Shown here: in pieces, positions 46,952 to 54,711 of the stretch
Position numbering within the stretch: position 1 is the stretch's first letter
Layout: every line of letters starts with the position of its first letter
Origin: JAJZRJ01 sp040757055
GTDB taxonomy: Bacteria; Desulfobacterota; Desulfobulbia; Desulfobulbales; Desulfurivibrionaceae
Reading direction: 5' to 3'
Length of the DNA: 64,000 nucleotides
NCBI GenBank assembly: GCA_040757055.1
Contig: JBFLXY010000003.1
Coordinates: 199,936 to 263,935, forward strand
Translations under genes and position numbers: made by a program
The notes under the pieces: model-generated
Seen by the model: the letters and a program-made list of their open reading frames with translations, nothing else
The model's database searches: none
Told to the model about the DNA's origin: nothing

Positions 46952-47146
46952 TTAGTCGTAGATGATGGCGGTATAGCGTTCGAGAATTGCCTCGGTGGCG
47001 GAGTCCAGCCGGTCCGCCACCTCGTGGATCTGGAACTCCTTGCCGCAGCGGGTGCAGCGCATCCGGATGCGGCGGCACATGCGAAGCACCTCGAGCGCGC
47101 CTTCGCATTCCTTGCAGGGCATGGTGGTGGGGATGGTGACCGACAT
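46952..47146 (-). CDS. Small zinc-ribbon protein
   Basis: A 64-residue protein with two Cys pairs (CKEC, CTRCGKEF) spaced like a zinc ribbon, followed by an acidic helix (VADRLDSATEAILERY). ATG 47146 has TGAGGAG upstream. It begins 5 nt after pyrE ends, so the two are co-transcribed. The family is not recognised. A nucleic-acid or protein-binding adaptor role is possible. Confidence 0.72.
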   Translation of the reverse strand: MSVTIPTTMPCKECEGALEVLRMCRRIRMRCTRCGKEFQIHEVADRLDSATEAILERYTAIIYD

Positions 47147-47151
47147 GCTCC

Positions 47152-47703
47152 TCACGCCAGCAGGCTGGTCCGGGTGAAGAGAGCTTTGAGCGGGTACCCC
47201 TTGGCCGCCAGGGCCTCGGCCCCGCCCTCCTCGCGGTCGATGATGGTCGCCACCAGGCCGACCTTATACCCTTGGGCCGTCACCCGGTCGATCACCTTGA
47301 GCAGCGTGCCGCCGGTGGTGACCACGTCCTCCATCAGGGCCACGGTGGCGCCGGCGGGAATATTCTGCTGCCCCTCGATGTACGCCTCGGTGCCGTGCTT
47401 CTTCGACTCCTTGCGGACGATAAAGGCCGGAATCGGCGCTTTTTCCAGAAAGCTCACCACGGAAATCGCGGTGACAATGGGGTCGGCGCCCAGGGTCATG
47501 CCTCCCACCGCGTCGATTCTGATGCCGCTTCGCCGGATCAGTTCATAGAGGAGCTTGCCGGTGAGATATCCCCCTTCAGCCGAAAGGGTCGTCTGTTTGC
47601 CGTCGATGTAAAAATCCGATTCCTTGCCGGAAGAAAGTGTGAATTTGCCGTGACGGTAGGATTTTTCCAGCAGTATGGCCTTGAGTCGTGTCGTGTCGTC
47701 CAC
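47152..47703 (-). CDS. pyrE: Orotate phosphoribosyltransferase
   Basis: Pyrimidine synthesis: orotate plus PRPP to OMP. The 183-residue protein has LLEKSYRHGKFTLSSGKESD at the start, VGGMTLGADPIV, FIVRKESKKHGT and the PRPP motif VALMEDVVTTGGTLL. The start is GTG 47703 with GAGGACC upstream. It leads a short operon with the zinc-ribbon gene. Confidence 0.95.
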   Translation of the reverse strand: MDDTTRLKAILLEKSYRHGKFTLSSGKESDFYIDGKQTTLSAEGGYLTGKLLYELIRRSGIRIDAVGGMTLGADPIVTAISVVSFLEKAPIPAFIVRKESKKHGTEAYIEGQQNIPAGATVALMEDVVTTGGTLLKVIDRVTAQGYKVGLVATIIDREEGGAEALAAKGYPLKALFTRTSLLA

Positions 47704-47735
47704 AAAAAGGTCCTCATTCGTTGCGGACCGCCCGG

Positions 47736-49184
47736 CTATGCCGACGGGCGGCGTGCGTCCTGGGTGATGATGAAGTCGGTCAGTTCGATCAGAAAGGTGT
47801 TCAGGTTCTGGATCGCGGCAAACTGCAGATTCATGTTGATGTTGGAGAGCATCTCGCCCAAGCCCTCCTGGTGATTCAGGGCGCGGAGGAAGGCGAGCAC
47901 CACGTTGCGGTCGAACTTGATGTCGATGCCGTCGCAGAGGATGCGCAGCGCCTCTTCCACCGAGAGGGCATCGCGATAGGGGCGCTTCGAGGTGAGCGCA
48001 TCGAAGACGTCGGCCACCGCGATGACCCGGGCAAAGAAGGAGATTTTTTCGCCTTCGAGTCCCAGCGGGTAGCCGGTGCCGTCCAGCCGTTCGTGGTGCT
48101 GCACCGCCGCGTCGACGATAAAGGCGGGCAGCTTGATCGGCTGCAGGATCTTGTCGGTGAATTCCGGATGGCGCCGAATCTCGCAGAACTCCTCGGCGGT
48201 GAGCTTGCCGGGTTTCCCGAGAATCGCCTCCGAGATGCCGATCTTGCCCAGGTCGTGCATGTAGGCGGCGATTTCCAGATCGTTCAGTTGTTTCTGGTCG
48301 ATGTTGAGATGGCGGCCGATGGCGATGGTGTATTTGGCCACCCGGAAGGAGTGGCCATGGGTGTATTCGTCCTTGGCGTCGATGGCGGCGGCCAGGGCCT
48401 TGACCGTGTTGAGGTAGAGGTCCTGGAGGCTGTCATAGAGGCGCAGGGTCTCGAAGGTGGGCGAGATGATGTTTTCGATGATGCTGACGAATTTTTTCTC
48501 GTAGGCCGAGAAGAAACGGTGGTCTTTGGTGCGGGCGAAGACCACGTAGCCGCTGTGGCCCTCCTTTTCCTTGATCGGCGAGTAGAGCAGGGAGGCGCCG
48601 TCCTCGCAGGTGAAGATGATGGTGTTGTCGGCAGCCTTCTGAAGCGAAGGCCGTTTTTCGAGACAGGCCTGCTGTTCGGGGGTGAGGTTGTAGCTGACCT
48701 GGATCTTTTCCTCCCAGCGGCCTTTGGTGCTGATCAGGGCGTGGTCGGCGCCGATGGTCTGGGCGATTTCGCTCAGGATGATCTCGTAGCAGCGGGTCAG
48801 GTCGTCGATGCCGATGATCTTGCGGGCCAGCTTGTAGAGGAAGTTGAGCTGGCTGGAGAGCTGGAGCATTTCGTCGCTGGTTTCCCGCAGCTCCACCTCG
48901 CGTTCCAGTTGGGAGTTCAAGACGGTGAGGGCAAAGGCGATGTGCGGCGCGGCGTTGGCCAGGGCATCTTCGTTTGCGGCGGCGCAGGTGAGGCCGCCGA
49001 TGTTGCTGGCGAAGCGGAAGGGATGGAACTGGCCGACGCTGCCGGCGGCGGCATTGCCGTGCTGCAGCAGGAGCTGGCCGTCGCTGTCGGTCACCGTCAC
49101 TGCCAGCCGGTGATGGTCGGCCAGGTAGGCAAGGGTCTCGGTGAGCAGCGCGGAGTCGTAAAGGTAGTCCTGGATGGAGGCCAT
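47736..49184 (-). CDS. HD-GYP domain protein with GAF-like sensor
   Basis: A 482-residue cytosolic protein. The N-terminal 80 residues and a GAF-like region (about 115-270) precede an HD-GYP domain at 285-440, with HGHSFRVAKY, YMHDLGKIGI and HHERLDGTGYP, a full cyclic di-GMP phosphodiesterase motif set. It starts 2 nt after the receiver gene (stop 49187), so a receiver and output protein are made together. ATG 49184 opens MASIQDYLYDS; the frame upstream is a shadow of the receiver gene. A phosphorylated receiver acting on it in trans is inference. Confidence 0.88.
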   Translation of the reverse strand: MASIQDYLYDSALLTETLAYLADHHRLAVTVTDSDGQLLLQHGNAAAGSVGQFHPFRFASNIGGLTCAAANEDALANAAPHIAFALTVLNSQLEREVELRETSDEMLQLSSQLNFLYKLARKIIGIDDLTRCYEIILSEIAQTIGADHALISTKGRWEEKIQVSYNLTPEQQACLEKRPSLQKAADNTIIFTCEDGASLLYSPIKEKEGHSGYVVFARTKDHRFFSAYEKKFVSIIENIISPTFETLRLYDSLQDLYLNTVKALAAAIDAKDEYTHGHSFRVAKYTIAIGRHLNIDQKQLNDLEIAAYMHDLGKIGISEAILGKPGKLTAEEFCEIRRHPEFTDKILQPIKLPAFIVDAAVQHHERLDGTGYPLGLEGEKISFFARVIAVADVFDALTSKRPYRDALSVEEALRILCDGIDIKFDRNVVLAFLRALNHQEGLGEMLSNINMNLQFAAIQNLNTFLIELTDFIITQDARRPSA

Positions 49185-49186
49185 CC

Positions 49187-49558
49187 TCACTGCCCCCCCA
49201 GGATGTCGCTGATGGCCTTGCCGAGCTCTTCCTTGCAGATGGGTTTGTTCAAAAAGCCGACGCCGCCGGCGCCCTGAGCCTGCTGGATATTCTCTTCGCT
49301 GCCCAGGGCGGTGAAGAAGATGACCGGGATATGGGCGGTCTTGTCGTCGGACTTGATCCGCTGGGTGGCGGAAATGCCGTCCAGGACCGGCATCTCGATG
49401 TCCATGATGATGAGGTCGGGCTGGAGGGCCACGGCCTGTTCGTAACCCTTCTGGCCGTTTTCCGCCACCACCGTCCGGTGGCCGCATTCCTGGAGGATCT
49501 GGCTGACGATGCGCCGGATCATGGCGGAATCGTCAACGATGAGAATGGTTTTTTTCAT
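49187..49558 (-). CDS. Stand-alone CheY-like response regulator
   Basis: A 123-residue receiver domain: ILIVDDSAMIRR (acidic pair), phospho-acceptor Asp in LIIMDIEMPVLDG, switch Thr in FFTALGS and Lys in NKPICKEEL. No output domain. It lies directly before the HD-GYP gene. The upstream frame to 49621 lacks a good start. The partner kinase is not in the window. Confidence 0.9.
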   Translation of the reverse strand: MKKTILIVDDSAMIRRIVSQILQECGHRTVVAENGQKGYEQAVALQPDLIIMDIEMPVLDGISATQRIKSDDKTAHIPVIFFTALGSEENIQQAQGAGGVGFLNKPICKEELGKAISDILGGQ

Positions 49559-49690
49559 GGGCACACATCGTGATAGGGCGGCGCCGGCGAAGCCCCCTGC
49601 CTCCGGCGCTGCAAGTTCCACTATACCTTCAAGGCCGATGGTTGCGCAAAAGGTATTTCAGCCGAAATGGCACACCGTGGCAGGCGGCGA

Positions 49691-50575
49691 TCACGCCAGT
49701 TTCCGGAAGTAGTGTTTCAGGTTGGCCCTGGGAGCGATGACTGGCGTGAGGCGTCCCCCGGCGGAAGACATCACCACCATCACGCCTGGACCGTGGCCGG
49801 CCAGCACGCAGTTGGAGTGAACCACGATGCCGATCACTACGCCGCCGGTCTTGTAGATGCGGCCGTAGGTGGCGTCGGCGTCGGTAATGGCGACCACGTC
49901 GCCGAGCCTCAGGTCGTCGAGTCCGTATTGTTCCACGGTGGGGGCATCGAAGAGCTGGATGTCGTAGTCGCCGCTGTGGCTGTGGGAGGCACCGATGCCG
50001 GAGCCCATGATCCGGGCGGGCACCTCGTGGGTGACCGGCACGGCCAGCCGTCCGTTTTTGAGCGGCTTGAGCCCCATGGCGTCGAGCAGGGCCGGGTCGA
50101 GGTTCATCACCTTGATGCCGGGATAGTCGAGGAGCGAGAGGCCGCAGCCATACGCCTTGATTTGGATCTTGTCGCCGATCACCAGCTTGTCGAGCACCTT
50201 GGGATCGAAGTCGATGAGCACGTGTTCGATGCCGCCGTGCTTGCCGGTGACCCGGCCGGTTTTGCCCTTGGCCTCGCCGGTGACCACGGTGGCGACGTTG
50301 CCCACGCAGGAGAAGAGGTTCAAGGCCCGGTTCGGCCCCGGCTGCCCCTGGTACTGGGTGAAGTTGCTGATGGAAACGCCGGGTTCGACATGGTCGGCAA
50401 AGAGGTTGCCGGCGAGGTCGCCGATGCGCAGGTTGTAGGTGATGCCGCCCACGCCGGGGTAGACGTCGGAACGGCCCTCAGGGTCGATGCGGTAGGGATT
50501 GATGCCGCCGATCGGCGAGGTGATCTCGCCGATCACCGACTGGCAGACCAGTTTGTCGCGGTTGGTGCGGAGCAT
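49691..50575 (-). CDS. DUF4438 family protein
   Basis: A 294-residue protein of a conserved family of unknown function known from Thermotoga and several anaerobes. Diagnostic stretches are YPGVGGITYNLRIGDLAGNL, GKHGGIEHVLIDF and GSGIGASHSHSGDYDIQLFD. No signal peptide or membrane segment. Gly-rich and His-rich loops suggest a metal or ligand site, but that is inference. It lies 12 nt after ychF on the same strand. Confidence 0.8.
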   Translation of the reverse strand: MLRTNRDKLVCQSVIGEITSPIGGINPYRIDPEGRSDVYPGVGGITYNLRIGDLAGNLFADHVEPGVSISNFTQYQGQPGPNRALNLFSCVGNVATVVTGEAKGKTGRVTGKHGGIEHVLIDFDPKVLDKLVIGDKIQIKAYGCGLSLLDYPGIKVMNLDPALLDAMGLKPLKNGRLAVPVTHEVPARIMGSGIGASHSHSGDYDIQLFDAPTVEQYGLDDLRLGDVVAITDADATYGRIYKTGGVVIGIVVHSNCVLAGHGPGVMVVMSSAGGRLTPVIAPRANLKHYFRKLA

Positions 50576-50587
50576 GGGGGGCCTCCC

Positions 50588-51682
50588 TCAGACGTTGAAG
50601 CGGAAGGTGATGCAGTCGCCGTCCTGCACCACGTATTCCTTGCCTTCCGAGCGCAGCAGCCCCTTGTCCCGGGCTGCCGCCTCGCTGCCGCAGGCGATGT
50701 AGTCGGCATAGGCGATGACCTCGGCGCGGATGAAGCCCCGCTCGAAGTCGGTGTGGATGACGCCGGCCGCCTGGGGCGCCTTGGCACCCCTGGGAATGGT
50801 CCAGGCCCGGGTCTCTTTCTCGCCCACGGTGAAGTAGGTGATGAGGCCGAGGAGTTCGTAGCCGGCCCGGATGAGCCGGTTCAGCCCCGGCTCGGCAAGC
50901 CCCATCTCTTTCAGGAAGTCGAGCCGCTCCTCCGGGGCGAGATTGCTCAGTTCCTCCTCGATGGCGCCGGAGATCACCACCACCGAGGCATGTTCTTCGG
51001 CCGCCGCCTTTTTGAGCGCCTCCACCATGGCGTTGCCGGTGAGGATCTCGTCCTCGTGGACATTGGCCACGTAGAGCAGCGGCTTGGCGGTGAGGAGGAA
51101 GAGTTCCTTGAGAAGTTTTTTGCCGGTCTCGTCCAGTTCCAGCAACCGGGCGGGCTTGCCGTCGTTGAGGTGCGACTCGATGACCTGGAGGATGGCGAGC
51201 TGTTCCCTGTAGACCTTGTCGCCGGATTTGGCCTGGGAGGCGGTCTTGGCCAGCCGCTTCTGCACGGTGTCGAGGTCGGCCAGGATGAGTTCGGTGTTGA
51301 TCACCTCGCGGTCGCGGACCGGGTCGATGGTGCCGCTCACATGGACGATGTTGTCGTCGGCAAAGCAGCGCACCACATGGGCAATGGCGTCCACCTGGCG
51401 GATGTGGCCGAGGAACTGGTTGCCCAGACCCTCGCCTTTGCTGGCGCCGCTGACGAGGCCAGCGATATCGACGAACTCCATCTGGGTGGGCACCTTGCTC
51501 CTGGTCTTGGCCAGTTCGGCCAGCCGGTCGAGCCGCTCGTCCGGCATCGGCACCATGCCCACATTGGGCTCGATGGTGCAGAAGGGGTAGTTGGCCGACT
51601 CGATGCCGGCGGCGGTGAGTGCGTTGAAGATGGTGGATTTGCCGACGTTGGGCAGGCCGACAATGCCGCAGCGAAAGCCCAT
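50588..51682 (-). CDS. ychF: Ribosome-associated ATPase/GTPase YchF (Obg family)
   Basis: A 364-residue TRAFAC NTPase: G1 GLPNVGKST, G3 DIAGLV, a coiled helical domain in the middle, the NVHEDE region that replaces G4 and favours ATP, and a C-terminal TGS domain with AWTIPRGAKAPQAAGVIHTD. ATG 51682 fits the family start (MGFRCGIVGLPN). It begins a two-gene unit with the DUF4438 gene and diverges from the DciA-like gene. Confidence 0.95.
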   Translation of the reverse strand: MGFRCGIVGLPNVGKSTIFNALTAAGIESANYPFCTIEPNVGMVPMPDERLDRLAELAKTRSKVPTQMEFVDIAGLVSGASKGEGLGNQFLGHIRQVDAIAHVVRCFADDNIVHVSGTIDPVRDREVINTELILADLDTVQKRLAKTASQAKSGDKVYREQLAILQVIESHLNDGKPARLLELDETGKKLLKELFLLTAKPLLYVANVHEDEILTGNAMVEALKKAAAEEHASVVVISGAIEEELSNLAPEERLDFLKEMGLAEPGLNRLIRAGYELLGLITYFTVGEKETRAWTIPRGAKAPQAAGVIHTDFERGFIRAEVIAYADYIACGSEAAARDKGLLRSEGKEYVVQDGDCITFRFNV

Positions 51683-51842
51683 GAAGATACCTCGTGAGGA
51701 AACGGGAAACCGGCCGGGGCCGGATGCAAAAACGAGCCCATATATAATGAGTTCTTTAAAAAGCGGCAAGGGTTGTTTACAATGCGGCCCTGGGAGCGGA
51801 CTTTGCGCCATGAGCCACCATCAATCCGAGCAAGGAGTCGCA

Positions 51843-52319
51843 GTGAAGCGTCCACCGGGAAAGATAACCCCCATCGGCAATCTGCTGGGCGGTCTGAGCC
51901 TGGAGAGGAAGTGGAGCGAGCGGCTGGGGCTGCACGCTGTTTTTCTCTTCTGGAACGAGGTGGTGGGGGAGGAGATCGCCCATCGGGCGCAGCCGACCAT
52001 CATCCGCGGCACCGTGCTCTGGGTGGAGGTGGGCGATCCGGTCTGGCTCCAGCAGCTCCACCTGCAGCGGGGCAGTTTGCTTTCCGAGATCAATCGCCGG
52101 CTGCCCAGTGAAACGAAACTCACCGACATCCGTTTCCAGCTCAACAGCGCTCTCGATCAGGAGCCAGCCCCGGCCCAAGGAGAGGAGGCCCCTCCTGAGC
52201 CGCACCCCCTCACCCCTGAAGAGGCGCGGGAACTCGACACCCTGCTGGCCACCCTGGCGGACGACGAGGCGCGGGCCACCATGCGGCGGCTCTGGCTCAA
52301 GGCCCACGATCGGCGCTGA
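51843..52319 (+). CDS. DUF721/DciA-like protein
   Basis: A 158-residue protein whose first 90 residues fit DUF721: IGNLLGGLSLERKWSERLGL, FLFWNEVVGEEIAHRAQP and GTVLWVEVGDPVWLQQL. DciA members load the DnaB helicase. The C-terminal part is acidic and variable. GTG 51843 has AAGGAG 5 nt upstream and is preferred; ATG 51810 would add 11 residues. It converges with the chemoreceptor gene. Confidence 0.82.
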   Translation: MKRPPGKITPIGNLLGGLSLERKWSERLGLHAVFLFWNEVVGEEIAHRAQPTIIRGTVLWVEVGDPVWLQQLHLQRGSLLSEINRRLPSETKLTDIRFQLNSALDQEPAPAQGEEAPPEPHPLTPEEARELDTLLATLADDEARATMRRLWLKAHDRR

Positions 52320-52334
52320 CGCCGCCCAGATCCC

Positions 52335-53759
52335 TTACTTTTCCTGCTTTCCCCGTACCAGTTCGATCAGCGCCTGCATGTAGTCGTTCAACTGCCGCGC
52401 CTGGGTTTCCAGATCGTGGGCCACGTGGGAGCTTTGGTCCGCATCCGCGGCGTTGTGCTGGGTCACTTCGTCCAGTTCGTGGATCGCCTTGCTTACCTGG
52501 GTGATGCCGGTGGACTGCTCCTTGGAGGCCGAGGCGATCTCGGCAAGAATCTCCGCCGTTTTTTGGGTCTGGCCCGCGGCCTTTTTGAACGACTCGTCCG
52601 TGGACTGCACCAGAGTGACACCATTGTTGACCCGGCTGTGGGTGGTTTCCAGCAACTGTGAGGTTTCATGGGCCGCTTCGGCGGCGCGCATGGCCAGGTT
52701 GCGCACCTCGTCGGCCACCACCGCGAAACCGGCGCCGGCCTCGCCGGCCCTGGCCGCCTCCACTGCCGCATTGAGCGCCAGCAGGTTGGTCTGGAAGGCG
52801 ATTTCATCGATGGTCTTGATGATCTTGCTGGTTTCCTCGTTGGCGCTGGAAATCTTGGCCATGGCGCGGGTGAGTTGCTCCATGGCCTGATTGGCGTCGG
52901 CCATGACCTTGGTGGCCTCCCGCATGAAATCGTTGGCCGCGCTGGCATTGTCGGCATTCTGGGTGGTCATGGCGGCGATCTCCTCCAGGGAGGCGCTGGT
53001 CTGCTCGAGCGAGGCGGCTTGCTGGGAGGCGTGGTCGGCCAGGGACTTGCTGGAGGAGGCCGCCTCGTTGGCGCTGCTCCCCACCTTGCGGGCGCTGGCC
53101 GAAAGGTTTTCGATCAGGGCGTTGATGGGGGAGCTGACCAGCCGCCGCATCACCATGGTCATGATGACGCCGGCCAGGGCGAGCAGGCCGAGGCTGCCCA
53201 CGGCCAGGAGGAAGAGCAGGGTGTGGACCGTTCCGGTCAGGAAAGAAAGATCATAGGTGAGCGAAAGGCTGCCGCCGATCTCCCCCTCGGCCCAGGTCGG
53301 GTGGCAACGGATGCAGTCAGCCACCACCATCTGCGGCCCGAGAAACTGGACGGTGTTGCCGTTCTTCCGGATGATGGTGGTCTTGGCCGCCGCCATCTGC
53401 TGGAGGAGTTCCGGGGAGAGTGTCTTGATGGCCTGGTCGCCGCTCGAAGAGAGGTTGATCTTACCGGTACGGTCGTAAAGGGAGACGTCGATGACCCCCC
53501 GGATCGCCTTCTGTTGTTCCAGGAGTTTTTTGAAGTTGCCCATCTGTCCGCGCTCCAGTGAGCCCTTGACCCCTTCTTCGAAGGAATTGAAGAGGGTGTG
53601 TACCGAGTCGAGGTAGCTTTGGGTCATCTGCCGTTTGACAAAGGTGCTGAAGACGAGGGTGCCCACGGCCAGTGCCACGGCCAGAGCGGTCAGCACCGCG
53701 ATCATGACCCGGGGGATGACGGAGTAGCGATCCAGTTTGTCGAGCGCCTTGGTGATCAT
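52335..53759 (-). CDS. Methyl-accepting chemotaxis protein with periplasmic haem c motif
   Basis: A 474-residue chemoreceptor: membrane helix about 17-38, periplasmic sensor 40-175, second helix about 178-203, short linker, then the signalling domain with the hairpin tip DEIAFQTNLLALNAAVEAAR. The sensor carries CIRCH at 149-153 (VVADCIRCHPTWAEGE), a c-type haem attachment site. Related haem chemoreceptors are known from Geobacter. The gene starts 18 nt after the hydrogenase small subunit, so hydrogen or redox sensing is plausible. No cheAW genes lie near. Confidence 0.9.
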   Translation of the reverse strand: MITKALDKLDRYSVIPRVMIAVLTALAVALAVGTLVFSTFVKRQMTQSYLDSVHTLFNSFEEGVKGSLERGQMGNFKKLLEQQKAIRGVIDVSLYDRTGKINLSSSGDQAIKTLSPELLQQMAAAKTTIIRKNGNTVQFLGPQMVVADCIRCHPTWAEGEIGGSLSLTYDLSFLTGTVHTLLFLLAVGSLGLLALAGVIMTMVMRRLVSSPINALIENLSASARKVGSSANEAASSSKSLADHASQQAASLEQTSASLEEIAAMTTQNADNASAANDFMREATKVMADANQAMEQLTRAMAKISSANEETSKIIKTIDEIAFQTNLLALNAAVEAARAGEAGAGFAVVADEVRNLAMRAAEAAHETSQLLETTHSRVNNGVTLVQSTDESFKKAAGQTQKTAEILAEIASASKEQSTGITQVSKAIHELDEVTQHNAADADQSSHVAHDLETQARQLNDYMQALIELVRGKQEK

Positions 53760-53777
53760 GCCATGTTCTCCCTGGGC

Positions 53778-54686
53778 CTATTTTTTGCGTTCGGTCAGCC
53801 GGTAGAAGGGGAAGTTCTTCTTGCGGGCAAAGGTGGGCGAGGCGCAGCCGATGCAGGGGGCATTGGAGTCGATGCACCATGTGCGGCCGCCGTTCCACCA
53901 GCGGGTGGGGCAGTCGGCAAAGGTGTCGGGCCCCAGGCAGCCGAGTTTGAAGAGGCAGCCCTTGTCGCCGAATTTCTTGGCGAAGATTTCCTGTTGGAAG
54001 TCGTGGTAGCGGGGGCAGAGTTCGTGGACCTTGCGGCCGTAGAAGAGCTTTGGGGAACCGTTCATCAGCTCGGGCATCCCCACCTTGACGAGGTGGACAA
54101 TGGTGTACCAGACCCAGTCCGGATGGACGGAGCAGCCGCGGATGTGAATCACCGGTTTGGTGATGTTGCGCCGGCGGTAGAACTCACCTAGGCCGATGGC
54201 GCCGGTGGGGTTGCCTTCCGCCGCCGGGATGCCACCATCGCAGGCGCAGGCGCCTACCGCCACGGCGGCGGTCATGGTTCTGGCCGCCATTTCCAGATAC
54301 CTGGCAAAGGGTTTGTCGCCGATCGTGCACGCCTCGGGCATCTGTTCCGGAATCGCACCCTCCACGGCGAGGAAATATTCCCCCGCCTCGCCGGAGAGGT
54401 ATTTTTCGATGAGAGCCGTGGCCTTGCGGCCGGAGATGGCCGAAAGATCGGCATGAAAGGCGAGCTGTGAATAGTCGGTGATCAGGTGGAGCGGTGAGGG
54501 CGTGTTCGCCTGCAGGAGCGAAATGGAACAGCCGGTGCAGGAAAGCCCCTGGAGATAGATGAGTTTGGGAACCTTCCCGGGGTCGATTTTTTTCAGGGCG
54601 GCCAACACCGGTTCCGGCAGGCCATCGATGGCGAAGGCGGCGGAGAGGGTGGCTGCGAGTTTGAGAACCTGGCGACGATGCAGCAT
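53778..54686 (-). CDS. [NiFe] hydrogenase small subunit (periplasmic)
   Basis: Electron-transfer subunit of an uptake-type hydrogenase. The 302-residue precursor has a twin-arginine signal (MLHRRQVLKLAATLSAAFAI). Cluster ligands are visible: CTGC, GACACDG and RGCSVHPDW for the proximal [4Fe-4S]; ELCPRY with GCLFKLGC for the distal; and CPTRWWNGGRTWC with APCIGC for the medial. It lacks a C-terminal membrane anchor, so it is probably soluble or held by another protein. It lies after the large subunit, the reverse of the usual order, and before the haem chemoreceptor. Confidence 0.93.
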   Translation of the reverse strand: MLHRRQVLKLAATLSAAFAIDGLPEPVLAALKKIDPGKVPKLIYLQGLSCTGCSISLLQANTPSPLHLITDYSQLAFHADLSAISGRKATALIEKYLSGEAGEYFLAVEGAIPEQMPEACTIGDKPFARYLEMAARTMTAAVAVGACACDGGIPAAEGNPTGAIGLGEFYRRRNITKPVIHIRGCSVHPDWVWYTIVHLVKVGMPELMNGSPKLFYGRKVHELCPRYHDFQQEIFAKKFGDKGCLFKLGCLGPDTFADCPTRWWNGGRTWCIDSNAPCIGCASPTFARKKNFPFYRLTERKK

Positions 54687-54711
54687 GGCGGTGTCCTCCT
54701 TGGGAACCGGC

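Noticed and set aside
49667..51697. 676-codon plus-strand frame opposite the DUF4438 and ychF genes
   Set aside because: Shadow frame; the minus strand carries conserved GTPase motifs.
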